A stretch of 64,000 bases of DNA from Martinezella rhizogenes (lineage in GTDB: Bacteria; Pseudomonadota; Alphaproteobacteria; Rhizobiales; Rhizobiaceae), in NCBI GenBank assembly GCA_013322215.1, contig JAAMEZ010000021.1:248001-312000 (forward strand), written 5' to 3'. The first letter of the stretch is position 1. Each line of letters starts with the position of its first letter. The notes under the pieces were generated by a model that saw only the letters and a list, made by a program, of their open reading frames with translations, made no database searches and was not told where the DNA came from. This document shows positions 1 to 8,286 of the stretch, in pieces. Made by a program: the position numbers and the translations under genes.

Positions 1-288
1 ACCGGCACGGAAAAGCCAGATCCCGCCTTCTTCGAACAGGTATTCGAATTCGTCACCGGCAAAGGGGCAAGCAAGAACGATATCCTGCATGTCGCCCAGA
101 GCCAGTATCACGATATCGGCATTTCGCGAAAACTTGGTCTCACCAATTGCTGGATCGAGCGCCGTCATGCGCAGAACGGCTATGGCGGGACGATAGAGCC
201 CGAAAACTTCACTCAACCCGACTACCACTTCACGTCGATGGCGGCCTTTGCCTCGGCGGTCAAGGAAAGGCTGACCGAAAGACAATGA
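1..288 (+). CDS. HAD-superfamily hydrolase, haloacid dehalogenase-like (3' part only)
   Basis: Only the last 95 codons are inside the window; the frame is open from base 1 to the TGA at 286-288. The KPDP segment near the start is the HAD motif III region with its Lys, and the stretch LHVAQSQYHDIG followed by GLTNCWIERR matches the conserved end of type II haloacid dehalogenase-like proteins, where the acidic motif IV binds Mg. The catalytic Asp of motif I lies outside the window. It ends 64 bp before a dipeptide-type ABC operon in the same direction, so it may be the first or an upstream gene of that unit. The substrate cannot be told; phosphatase or dehalogenase activity are both possible. 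Confidence 0.75.
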   Translation, partial: TGTEKPDPAFFEQVFEFVTGKGASKNDILHVAQSQYHDIGISRKLGLTNCWIERRHAQNGYGGTIEPENFTQPDYHFTSMAAFASAVKERLTERQ

Positions 289-352
289 CCCAACCCGGGA
301 GAGCTCGCGAACAAGACGAGCATCCCATCAATCAACAGAAAAGGGGAATGAG

Positions 353-1963
353 ATGACTGACAGAATTACAAACTGGACCACCGCCGACGACGCAATGGTT
401 GAGAACGCCATCCGGCGCGGAGCAACGCGGCGCGATCTTCTGAAACTGATGCTGGCGGGAGGCGTCGCGGTATCATCAGCAGGCATCATTCTCGGCCGCG
501 CCACGCAGGCCGTTGCAGCCACGCCGGTCTCGGGCGGCGCGTTCAAGGGGGCCGGCTGGTCGTCGTCCACCGCCGACACGCTGGACCCCGCCAAGGCTTC
601 CCTGTCGACAGACTATGTGCGCTGCTGCTCGCTCTACAATCGCCTGACCTTCATCGACAAGGCCGGCGTAACGCAAATGGAGCTTGCCGAGAGCATCGAA
701 AGCAAGGACGCCAAGACCTGGACGATCAAGCTGCGCAAGGGCGTGACGTTCCATGACGGCAAGGAACTGACGGCCGACGACGTCGTCTTCTCGCTGAAGC
801 GCCATCTCGACCCGGGCGTCGGTTCGAAAGTTGCCAAGATCGCCGCCCAGATGACCGGCTTCAAGGCGGTCGACAAGTCGACCGTCGAAATTACGCTTGC
901 CGACCCGAATGCCGACCTGCCGACCATTCTGGCGCTCCATCACTTCATGATCGTTGCCAACGGCACGACGGACTTTTCGAAAGGCAACGGCACCGGCGCC
1001 TTCGTTCTCGAAACCTTCGATCCGGGCAATCGCTCGGTCGTCGTCAAGAACAAGAACTACTGGAAGTCTGGCCAACCCTATCTCGACTCCTTCGAGTTCT
1101 TCGCCATCAGCGACGACAATGCCCGTGTGAATGCCCTGCTCTCGGGCGACATTCATCTTGCCGCCGCGATCAATCCGCGCGCCGTGAAACTGGTCGATGG
1201 CCAGTCTGGCTTTGCCCTGTCGAAAACGACAAGCGGCAATTACACCAATCTCAACATGCGCCTCGACATGACGCCGGGGAACAAGAAAGACTTCGTCGAC
1301 GGGATGAAGTCTCTGGTCAATCGCGAGCAGATCGTCAAATCGGCATTGCGCGGCTTTGGGGAAGTGGCCAACGATCAGCCCGTCTCTCCGGCCAGCATCT
1401 ATCACAACAATGATTTGAAGCCGAAAGCCTTCGATCCGGACAAGGCCAAGTTCCACTTCCAGAAGGCGGGCGTGCTCGGCCAGTCCATTCCGGTGATCGC
1501 GTCCGATGCAGCGGGTTCGTCGATCGATATGGCGATGATCATTCAGGCGGCCGGCGCGAATATCGGCATGAAGCTCGATGTCCAGCGCGTTCCGTCCGAC
1601 GGCTACTGGGATAATTACTGGCTGAAGGCGCCGATCCATTTCGGCAACATCAATCCGCGCCCGACGCCCGACATCCTGTTCTCGCTCCTCTACGCTTCGA
1701 ATGCCCCATGGAACGAGAGCCAGTACAAGTCGGAGAAATTCGACAAGATGCTGATCGAAGCCCGCGGCTTGCTCGATCAGACCAAGCGCAAGCAGATCTA
1801 CGACGAAATGCAGGTGATGATCGCCGACGAGGCAGGCACCATCATCCCTGCCTATATCTCGAATGTGGATGCCATTTCGAGCAAGGTACACGGATTGGAA
1901 GCCAATCCGCTCGGTGGCATGATGGGTTACGCGATGGCGGAGTATCTCTGGCTCCAGGCCTGA
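353..1963 (+). CDS. ABC transporter substrate-binding protein, family 5 (dipeptide/opine type), Tat-exported
   Basis: This 536-residue periplasmic binding protein has the size and fold markers of the SBP_bac_5 family (DppA/OppA/NikA type), for example TWTIKLRKGVTFHDGKELTADDV near residues 120-145. A twin-arginine motif (TRRDLL, residues 25-30) precedes a hydrophobic stretch ending near AVAATPV, so export through Tat in folded form is likely. An AAGGGG ribosome site lies just before the ATG. It is the first gene of a five-component importer: two permeases and a fused ATPase follow. A GC-rich hairpin sits directly after the stop codon. The ligand is unknown; peptides, opines and other amino-acid conjugates are typical for the family. 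Confidence 0.9.
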   Translation: MTDRITNWTTADDAMVENAIRRGATRRDLLKLMLAGGVAVSSAGIILGRATQAVAATPVSGGAFKGAGWSSSTADTLDPAKASLSTDYVRCCSLYNRLTFIDKAGVTQMELAESIESKDAKTWTIKLRKGVTFHDGKELTADDVVFSLKRHLDPGVGSKVAKIAAQMTGFKAVDKSTVEITLADPNADLPTILALHHFMIVANGTTDFSKGNGTGAFVLETFDPGNRSVVVKNKNYWKSGQPYLDSFEFFAISDDNARVNALLSGDIHLAAAINPRAVKLVDGQSGFALSKTTSGNYTNLNMRLDMTPGNKKDFVDGMKSLVNREQIVKSALRGFGEVANDQPVSPASIYHNNDLKPKAFDPDKAKFHFQKAGVLGQSIPVIASDAAGSSIDMAMIIQAAGANIGMKLDVQRVPSDGYWDNYWLKAPIHFGNINPRPTPDILFSLLYASNAPWNESQYKSEKFDKMLIEARGLLDQTKRKQIYDEMQVMIADEAGTIIPAYISNVDAISSKVHGLEANPLGGMMGYAMAEYLWLQA

Positions 1964-1980
1964 CCGCCGCTGGACACCTC

Positions 1981-2009
1981 TCCCGAGGACGGCTGACGCC
2001 GCCTCGGGG
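1981..2009 (+). terminator. Hairpin between binding-protein gene and permease genes
   Basis: TCCCGAGG (1981-1988) pairs with CCTCGGGG (2002-2009), and inside it CGGC pairs with GCCG around a TGAC loop, followed by ATTTT. This is a strong stem-loop 18 bases after the stop codon. As the permease genes follow in the same direction, it more likely gives partial termination or protects the 3' end of the binding-protein mRNA than full termination. Confidence 0.6.
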
Positions 2010-2064
2010 GATTTTCGTCCCGCAAATGCCATTCGTTCCTTAGAACGCCGCAGGAGCATTTTGT

Positions 2065-3015
2065 TTGAGATCCGAGGTTTCCTTTCTTGTCCTGAACCGG
2101 CTCTTCATTGCGATCATCTCCTTGCTGATCGTGTCGTTCGCCGTGTTTTTCGCAACCAGCATGCTGCCGGGAGATACCGCTTCGATCCTGCTCGGCCAGG
2201 CGGCGACGCCGGAAGCGGTGGCAGGCTTGCGCAAGGCCATGCACCTCGACGAGCCGGCAATCCTGCGGTTCATGGGATGGCTTTTGGGCTTGATGAGGGG
2301 CGACCTCGGCATCTCCTATGCGAATAACATGCCCGTCGCGCAGCTGATCGGCGGCCGCCTGGTGGCGACGCTGGAACTTGCGGCCATCACCACTCTCGTC
2401 TCCGTGCCACTGGCACTGCTGCTCGGCATTACGTCTGCCATGCTTCGCGGCTCCTATTATGATCGGCTCGTGACCGTCATCTCGATCGGCGTCATATCGG
2501 TGCCCGAATTCATGGTCGCGACGCTCGCGGTCTTGCTGTTCGCCGTTTATCTGCGCTGGCTGCCGGCATTGTCGTCGACGAGTGAGGCCCATACGCTCTT
2601 CGACCTCATGAAAATCTATGCCATGCCGGTCATTACGCTTACCTTCGTCATCTCGGCCCAAATGATCCGGATGACCCGGGCAGCCCTCATCGAAACGCTG
2701 AAGACGCCCTATGTCGAAATGGCTCTGCTCAAGGGCGCCTCGCGCAGCCGCATGGTGTTCCGGCACGCATTGCCCAATGCTCTCGGGCCGATCGTCAATG
2801 CCATTGCGCTTTCGCTCTCCTACCTCGTCGGCGGCGTCATCATCGTCGAGACGATCTTCAACTATCCGGGCATCGCCAAGCTGATGGTGGACGCGGTCGC
2901 AACCCGCGATCTGCCGCTGATCCAGAGCTGCGCGATGATCTTCTGTCTCGGTTATCTCTTGCTGATCACCGCCGCCGACATCATTGCAATCCTGTCGAAT
3001 CCGAGGCTGCGATGA
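2065..3015 (+). CDS. ABC transporter permease, DppB type
   Basis: A 316-residue inner-membrane protein with about six hydrophobic segments and the DppB-type order: N-terminal helix (LNRLFIAIISLLIVSFAVFF), a periplasmic stretch, then the BPD_transp_1 domain. The cytoplasmic EAA-type loop KGASRSRMVFRHALPNALGP, which docks on the ATPase, is present near residues 222-241. The TTG start at 2065 is chosen because CAGGAG lies eight bases upstream and no in-frame ATG precedes the first helix. The next permease gene overlaps its end by four bases (ATGA), showing translational coupling. Confidence 0.88.
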   Translation: MRSEVSFLVLNRLFIAIISLLIVSFAVFFATSMLPGDTASILLGQAATPEAVAGLRKAMHLDEPAILRFMGWLLGLMRGDLGISYANNMPVAQLIGGRLVATLELAAITTLVSVPLALLLGITSAMLRGSYYDRLVTVISIGVISVPEFMVATLAVLLFAVYLRWLPALSSTSEAHTLFDLMKIYAMPVITLTFVISAQMIRMTRAALIETLKTPYVEMALLKGASRSRMVFRHALPNALGPIVNAIALSLSYLVGGVIIVETIFNYPGIAKLMVDAVATRDLPLIQSCAMIFCLGYLLLITAADIIAILSNPRLR

Positions 3016-3863
3016 TCACGAAAAGCTTGGCTCCCCGCCCCTCATCTCTGTTTGGCTACAAGGTCAGCCCCGTTGGCGTCGTGGCTTTCACCATCATCCT
3101 CGGCTGGACGATCGTCGCCCTGTTCGCGCCCTATATTATCCCCTACTCGGTCGGAGATATCGTCGATACGGACTATTTCGGCCCGATGAGCCCGCAATTG
3201 TGGCTCGGCTCCGACTATCTCGGCCGCGACATGCTCTCGCGTGTGCTGATGGGCGCGCGCTATACTGTCGGCATCTCATTGGCTGCCGTGGCACTCTGCT
3301 GTTTTTGCGGCGTGGCGCTCGGCATGACCGCGGCCGTGATCGGCGGATGGTTCGACACGATCCTGAGCCGGTTTCTCGACGCCCTGAATTCGATCCCGAG
3401 CAAACTTTTCGGCCTGGTCGTCGTTGCCGCCGTCGGCTCGTCCATTCCGGTGCTGATCATCACGCTCGCCGTCATCTACACGCCCGGCGCCTATCGCTTT
3501 GCCCGCGCCCTTGCCGTCAACATCAACACGATGGACTTCATCACGGTTGCGCGCAGCCGCGGCGAGAAAGTCGGCTACATCATCGGCTCCGAAATCCTGC
3601 CGAACATTATCCGGCCGGTACTGGCAGATTTCGGCCTGCGCTTCGTCTTTGTCGTGCTCCTGCTATCGGGCCTTTCCTTTCTCGGCCTCGGCCTGCAGCC
3701 GCCCTATGCCGACTGGGGAGCGCTGGTCCGCGAAAATATTGGCGGGTTGCCTTTCGCCGCTCCTGCCGTGATCGTGCCCTCCTTTGCCATCGCCAGCCTC
3801 ACCATCAGCGTCAACCTGCTGATCGACAACCTGCCGCGCAGGATCAGGGACAGGAGCGCATGA
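3012..3863 (+). CDS. ABC transporter permease, DppC type
   Basis: A 283-residue permease partner of the preceding gene. It has the N-terminal helix typical of DppC/OppC (VGVVAFTIILGWTIVALFAPYIIP), the family motif LGSDYLGRDMLSR before the core domain, and an EAA loop (RSRGEKVGYIIGSEILPNIIRPVL). It forms the translocation pore with the DppB-type subunit. The start overlaps the stop of the upstream permease by four bases, and its own stop overlaps the start of the ATPase gene by four bases, so the three are one translational unit. Confidence 0.9.
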   Translation: MITKSLAPRPSSLFGYKVSPVGVVAFTIILGWTIVALFAPYIIPYSVGDIVDTDYFGPMSPQLWLGSDYLGRDMLSRVLMGARYTVGISLAAVALCCFCGVALGMTAAVIGGWFDTILSRFLDALNSIPSKLFGLVVVAAVGSSIPVLIITLAVIYTPGAYRFARALAVNINTMDFITVARSRGEKVGYIIGSEILPNIIRPVLADFGLRFVFVVLLLSGLSFLGLGLQPPYADWGALVRENIGGLPFAAPAVIVPSFAIASLTISVNLLIDNLPRRIRDRSA

Positions 3864-5521
3864 CGATGACCAACCTCGTTGAAATCAGGAATCTCAAGGT
3901 CGAGGCCAGGACGGACTCCGGCCGGGTCATCGAGATCATCAAGGACGTCAGCTTCGACATCGCCAAGGGCGAAATCGTCGCGCTGATCGGCGAAAGCGGC
4001 TCGGGCAAGACGACGATCGCCCTGACGCTCATGGGACATGCGCGAGAAGGCTGCCGCATCTCCGGCGGCAAGATCCAGGTCGACGGGCAGGACATGGCCG
4101 CGCTCTCCGAAAGCGAACGGGCGAAAGTCCGTGGCACGACGGTCGCCTATATCCCGCAAAGCGCGGCGGCGGCCTTCAATCCCGCCACGAAGATCATCGA
4201 GCAGGTGATCGAGGTCACCCGCATTCATCGGCTGATGCCGCCCGAACAAGCGCGCCGTCGCGCGATCGAGCTCTTTCGGGCGCTGTCGCTCCCAAATCCG
4301 GAAACGATCGGCGAACGATATCCGCATCAGGTCTCCGGCGGTCAGTTGCAGCGGCTCGCCGCCGCCATGGCGCTAATTGGCGAACCCAAGCTCGTCATCT
4401 TTGACGAACCGACCACCGCGCTCGATGTGACAACACAGATCGACGTGCTGAAAGCGTTCAAATCCGTCATTCGTGCCGGAGATATTGCCGGCGTTTACGT
4501 CTCCCACGATCTGGCGGTCGTGGCGCAGATCGCCGATCGCATCGCTGTGCTCAAGGGCGGCGAAATCCAGGAATTGGCGAGAACTGAAGCGATCCTGACG
4601 CGGCCGAGCCATCCCTATACGCGCGAGTTGTTGGCAGCCTTCGAGCCGAAGCAGGCCATCCGCGACAACAAAACAGGCGGGTCGATTGCGCCCGTACTGA
4701 GGATCGACAGCCTGGTCGCCGGCTATGGCGATCTCCAGCCCAACGGCCTGCCGGCGGTCTGTGCGGTTCAATCCGTGAGCCTCGAGGTGGAGAAAGGCAG
4801 AAATCTCGGCATCATCGGAGAGTCCGGATGCGGAAAGTCGACGCTCGCGCGTGCGATTGCCGGAATACTGCCGGCCGTGTCAGGCACCATCGGCTTCAAT
4901 GGCAGCGACATGAATCGCACCGCCAAATTGCGCACACGCGATCAATTGCGGGAGATGCAGATCGTTTTTCAATATGCCGATACCGCGCTCAATCCGGCAA
5001 AGTCGATCGCCGATATTCTCGAGCGGCCCTTGGTCTTCTATCACGGCATGGATCGCAAGGCGCGGGAGGCGAGAGTCGATCAACTGCTTGACATGGTGCG
5101 ATTGCCCCGCGCGCTTCGCTATCGCTATCCGTCGGAATTATCGGGCGGCCAAAAACAGCGTGTGAATTTCGCCCGCGCCCTGGCCGCCGAGCCACGCCTG
5201 ATCATCTGCGATGAAATTACCTCCGCCCTCGACACCGTCGTTGCCGCCGCGATCATCGATCTCCTCAAGGAGCTGCAACGTGAGCTGCATCTATCCTACA
5301 TCTTCATCAGCCATGATCTCTCGGTCGTCGAGGCAATCTGCGACGAGATCGTCGTGATGTATGGCGGGAAGAAGGTGGAGCAAATCACGCGCGAGACCAC
5401 GAATGCGCCTCGTCACCCCTATTCGCAACTGCTGTTCGGATCCGTTCCCAAGCTTGATCCGACCTGGCTTGACAATCTTGTCCAGGATCCGGCACTCAAG
5501 CGTGAATATGGTCACGGCTAA
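3860..5521 (+). CDS. Fused double ATPase of a dipeptide-type ABC importer (DppD-DppF fusion)
   Basis: The 553-residue protein carries two complete ABC domains. Domain 1 has Walker A GESGSGKTT (about residue 44), signature SGGQLQRL (about 160) and Walker B LVIFDEPTTALD. Domain 2 has Walker A GESGCGKST (about 320), signature SGGQKQRV (about 427) and Walker B LIICDEITSALD, where the usual Pro after DE is Ile. Most dipeptide systems use two separate proteins for these roles. The ATG at 3860 overlaps the stop of the permease gene; a second ATG six bases later is an alternative. It energises import by the operon's binding protein and permeases. Confidence 0.93.
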   Translation: MTMTNLVEIRNLKVEARTDSGRVIEIIKDVSFDIAKGEIVALIGESGSGKTTIALTLMGHAREGCRISGGKIQVDGQDMAALSESERAKVRGTTVAYIPQSAAAAFNPATKIIEQVIEVTRIHRLMPPEQARRRAIELFRALSLPNPETIGERYPHQVSGGQLQRLAAAMALIGEPKLVIFDEPTTALDVTTQIDVLKAFKSVIRAGDIAGVYVSHDLAVVAQIADRIAVLKGGEIQELARTEAILTRPSHPYTRELLAAFEPKQAIRDNKTGGSIAPVLRIDSLVAGYGDLQPNGLPAVCAVQSVSLEVEKGRNLGIIGESGCGKSTLARAIAGILPAVSGTIGFNGSDMNRTAKLRTRDQLREMQIVFQYADTALNPAKSIADILERPLVFYHGMDRKAREARVDQLLDMVRLPRALRYRYPSELSGGQKQRVNFARALAAEPRLIICDEITSALDTVVAAAIIDLLKELQRELHLSYIFISHDLSVVEAICDEIVVMYGGKKVEQITRETTNAPRHPYSQLLFGSVPKLDPTWLDNLVQDPALKREYGHG

Positions 5522-5546
5522 CCGATGCCGTGATGTTGGATGCCGC

Positions 5547-6023
5547 TTACATGGGAAACAGGCTGGTGAGCGGCATATGCGACTTGACGATCGGTGATTT
5601 GAGCACGACGAAGCTGAAATACTTGTCGATGCCGATATCCATGTCGGTCAGCCGTTCCATGATGGTCTGGTACTCGCCGATCCCGGCGGTGACGAACTTG
5701 ATGAGATAGTCGTAACCGCCCGAGACGAGATGGCACTCGATCACCTGGTCGATTTTCTCGACCACGTTAAGGAAGCGGGCAAAGTCGATCTGCCTATGGT
5801 TCTTCAGAGTGATTTCGGTAAAGACGGTCAAAGTCTGGCCGAGCTTGGCGAGGTTGATCTGCGCCGAATAGCCTTCGATATATCCTTCCGCCTGCAGCCG
5901 CTTGACGCGCATGAGGCATGGGCTGGGCGAAAGAGCCACCAGCTCTGCCAACTCGACATTGGTGATGCGGCCGTTTCTCTGAAGCTCGTAGAGGATTTTG
6001 ATGTCGATCCGATCCAGTTTCAT
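5547..6023 (-). CDS. Lrp/AsnC family transcriptional regulator
   Basis: This 158-residue protein has the Lrp layout: an N-terminal helix-turn-helix (IDIKILYELQRNGRITN then SPSPCLMRVKRLQAEGYI, residues 5-50) and a C-terminal RAM ligand-binding domain (YDYLIKFVT region). The start at 6023 is chosen because LDRIDIKIL is the usual N-terminus of the family; longer in-frame extensions do not look coding. It is convergent with the ABC operon and divergent from the FAD oxidoreductase gene at 6256, so it most likely controls that gene and perhaps the importer. An inverted repeat at 6072-6098 is a candidate binding site. Confidence 0.92.
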   Translation of the reverse strand: MKLDRIDIKILYELQRNGRITNVELAELVALSPSPCLMRVKRLQAEGYIEGYSAQINLAKLGQTLTVFTEITLKNHRQIDFARFLNVVEKIDQVIECHLVSGGYDYLIKFVTAGIGEYQTIMERLTDMDIGIDKYFSFVVLKSPIVKSHMPLTSLFPM

Positions 6024-6071
6024 GAGAGACCCGCCATTGAAAAAGTGCCGAAGACAGACGGCACAAAATGC

Positions 6072-6098
6072 TGCTACCAATCAAGACAGAGGGTAGCA
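6072..6098. promoter_or_regulatory. Inverted repeat in the lrp/FAD-oxidoreductase divergent region
   Basis: TGCTACC (6072-6078) and GGTAGCA (6092-6098) form a perfect inverted repeat with a 13-base spacer. It lies 49 bases upstream of the Lrp-type gene start in the divergent intergenic region, a usual place for an autoregulatory Lrp site. Function is inferred from position only. Confidence 0.4.
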
Positions 6099-6255
6099 CA
6101 CCCAATGGGCATGTCCATCCGGAAGAAAAATCTCCGTTGAAGCACAATAGTTTATACAGTAGATCAATCACGGCATAAAATTTGGCGTGACGGTGATCTC
6201 CAGCAAGGTTTGGCCAAGCAATGGATTAGATTCGGATAGAATCTGGAGATCGCGC

Positions 6256-7581
6256 ATGCCTGCACCGCTTTGCCTTATCGAAAGCTCGCCGATATTGCCG
6301 AAGTCCGCCGATGCCGTCGTGATCGGCGGGGGGATCGTCGGCGTTTTCACGGCATATTATCTTGCACGATCGGGCCTGCGCATCGCCCTTGTCGAAAAGG
6401 GCCTGATCGGCGCGGAGCAGTCCAGCCGCAATTGGGGATGGTGCCGGCAGCAGAATCGCGACGGGCGCGAGCTGCCGATCGCGACGAAAAGCCTCGATCT
6501 CTGGGAGCGATTTGCGGCCGACAGCGGCGAGGATACAGGCTTTCGCCGCTGTGGCCTGTTCTATCTCAGCAATGACGAACAGGAGATCGCCGGCTGGGCG
6601 CGCTGGCACGACTTTGCCAGAACGGTCGGTGTCACGACACATATGCTCGACAGCGCTGCTGCGACCGAGCGTGGCCGCGCCACGGGGCGCATCTGGAAAG
6701 GCGGCGTCTTCTCGCCGACCGACGGAGTTGCCGATCCGGCCAATGCCGCGCCAGCGGTGGCACGCGCGATCATGAAACTCGGCAGTACCGTTCATCAGAA
6801 CTGCGCCGCCCGCGGCCTGGAAACGGAAGCAGGACGCGTCAGCGGCGTGATCACCGAAAGCGGCGTGATCCGCACCAAGACCGCGATCCTCGCCGGCGGC
6901 GCCTGGGCGTCATCCTTCTGCCGGCAGCTGGGCATCCGCTTTCCCCAAGCCTCCGTTCGCTCGTCCATCCTGGCCGTTTCCGCCGGCGCCGAGGGATTGC
7001 CGGATGCCTTGCACACCAGCGGCGTGTCGATCACGCGTCGCGGCGCCGGCGGCTATACGCTGGCCATCAGCGGCCGCGGCCGGATCGATTTGACGCCGCA
7101 ACAATTGCGGTTCTCATCGCAATTTGTTCCGATGTTCCTCAAGCGGCGAAAAAGCCTTTCGCCCGGTGGGCTCGAAGGCTTTCGCTCTGGCCACGAATCC
7201 TTGAAACGCTGGCGGCTCGATCGAGCAACACCGATGGAACATATGCGCATTCTCGATCCAAGGCCGGACCATGCTACCATCGAACTGACGCATGCAAGGG
7301 CACTGGAACTCCTGCCGGAACTTCGCAAGACCAAGATCACGGCCGGCTGGGCGGGCTATATCGACAGCACGCCGGACGGTGTTCCCGGCATCGGCGAGAT
7401 CTCAACCCTTCCCGGCTTCATTCTCGCCGCCGGATTTTCCGGCCATGGTTTCGGGATCGGACCCGGGGCCGGCCATTTGATTGCCGATATCGTGACCGAC
7501 GCTGCACCCATCGTCGATCCACTGCCCTATCATCCCAGTCGCTTTGCCTCATCCGTTTGGGGCAAGGTCGCGGATTTCTGA
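6256..7581 (+). CDS. FAD-dependent oxidoreductase, DAO (D-amino-acid oxidase-like) family
   Basis: The 441-residue protein begins with a Rossmann FAD-binding motif (VVIGGGIVGVFTAYYLARSG, residues 21-40) and has the family C-terminal segment with FILAAGFSGHGFGIGPGAG, where GxSGHG contacts the flavin. Such enzymes oxidise the amine of amino acids, N-methyl amino acids or polyamines. The start at 6256 has TGGAGA nine bases upstream; a GTG at 6187 would add 23 residues. It sits divergent from an Lrp regulator and next to a dipeptide-type importer, which suggests oxidation of an imported amino-acid derivative. The exact substrate is not evident. Confidence 0.85.
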   Translation: MPAPLCLIESSPILPKSADAVVIGGGIVGVFTAYYLARSGLRIALVEKGLIGAEQSSRNWGWCRQQNRDGRELPIATKSLDLWERFAADSGEDTGFRRCGLFYLSNDEQEIAGWARWHDFARTVGVTTHMLDSAAATERGRATGRIWKGGVFSPTDGVADPANAAPAVARAIMKLGSTVHQNCAARGLETEAGRVSGVITESGVIRTKTAILAGGAWASSFCRQLGIRFPQASVRSSILAVSAGAEGLPDALHTSGVSITRRGAGGYTLAISGRGRIDLTPQQLRFSSQFVPMFLKRRKSLSPGGLEGFRSGHESLKRWRLDRATPMEHMRILDPRPDHATIELTHARALELLPELRKTKITAGWAGYIDSTPDGVPGIGEISTLPGFILAAGFSGHGFGIGPGAGHLIADIVTDAAPIVDPLPYHPSRFASSVWGKVADF

Positions 7582-7670
7582 GGCACAAAAAGAACGCCGG
7601 TCCTCTGATTATTGACCAAGTTCCGCAGACGGATGTTATCATCGCCGAGGGCAGCCGCCCTAGAAAGGCG

Positions 7671-8024
7671 ATGAACATGCCTCTGCGCATCAAACGAATT
7701 TATGAACCCGCTGATGATGGCGACGGCAAGCGTATCCTCGTCGACCGTCTATGGCCTCGCGGCATCAGCAAGAACGACGCTCATATCGACGCCTGGGTGA
7801 AGGACGTCGCCCCGAGCGCCGAGCTGCGACACTGGTTTGGTCATGATCCGAAAAAATGGGATGAGTTTCGCCGGCGCTATCAGGATGAGCTCAAGAAGAA
7901 CTCGAAGGCAGTGGAAGAGCTTAGAGAGCAGATAGGGCAATCGACTGCCACGCTTCTTTATGGAGCGAGAGACACCGAGCACAACAATGCTATCGTGCTC
8001 ATGAACTTCATCGCCAATCGGTAG
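7671..8024 (+). CDS. DUF488 family protein
   Basis: A 117-residue soluble protein with the DUF488 hallmarks: IKRIYEPADDGDGKRILVDRLWPRG at the N-terminus, then WVKDVAPSAELRHWFGHDP and WDEFRRRY. The function of the family is not established. The ATG at 7671 follows AGAAAGG at a good distance; a second ATG two codons later is possible. It stands alone between two same-strand genes, 89 bp after the FAD oxidoreductase stop. Confidence 0.85.
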   Translation: MNMPLRIKRIYEPADDGDGKRILVDRLWPRGISKNDAHIDAWVKDVAPSAELRHWFGHDPKKWDEFRRRYQDELKKNSKAVEELREQIGQSTATLLYGARDTEHNNAIVLMNFIANR

Positions 8025-8118
8025 AGCGTTGATCGGCCCGATCCAGCAAATTCCGCAGAGCCGGAAATAAACTGGCCTCCCTTCCTTTCCTGTTTACGCA
8101 CAGCTTTTCAGAAAAAGA

Positions 8119-8174
8119 GAGAATGAAACATCATTGTCATTCTCCAATTGAAAATTATAATCACACTTAGTGTG
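8119..8174 (+). promoter_or_regulatory. Promoter with two overlapping inverted repeats upstream of the PLP enzyme gene
   Basis: TTGTCA (8134-8139) and TATAAT (8156-8161), 16 bases apart, make a near-consensus sigma-70 promoter. The perfect inverted repeat GAGAATGA/TCATTCTC (8119-8126 and 8137-8144, 10-base spacer) overlaps the -35 box. A second one, CACACT-T-AGTGTG (8162-8174), starts right after the -10 box, where transcription should begin. Both are placed like operators. The expected leader to the GTG at 8287 is about 120 bases. Confidence 0.6.
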
Positions 8175-8286
8175 CTAGTCGCGCCTGACGGCCAACCACA
8201 AACCCCGCCTGCGAACAGATCAATCCTTATTGGCGATGCGCATCACGGCAAACGTCAAATCCAATTCATGAAAGGGCAATTCCCTC

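Noticed and set aside
476..2059. Long open frame (527 codons) on the minus strand across the first binding-protein gene
   Set aside because: It is antisense to a gene with clear family motifs and shows the Arg/His/Gly-rich composition typical of GC-rich shadow frames. No family motif is seen.
7612..7642. TTGACC with TATCAT as a promoter for the DUF488 gene
   Set aside because: The spacer of 19 bases and weak -10 make this a poor match; not listed.
8025..8286. SAM-type riboswitch upstream of the cystathionine gamma-synthase-type gene
   Set aside because: The leader was read for SAM-II-like blocks, common upstream of methionine genes in alphaproteobacteria, but the conserved pseudoknot segments are absent. 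The inverted repeats fit operator sites better.
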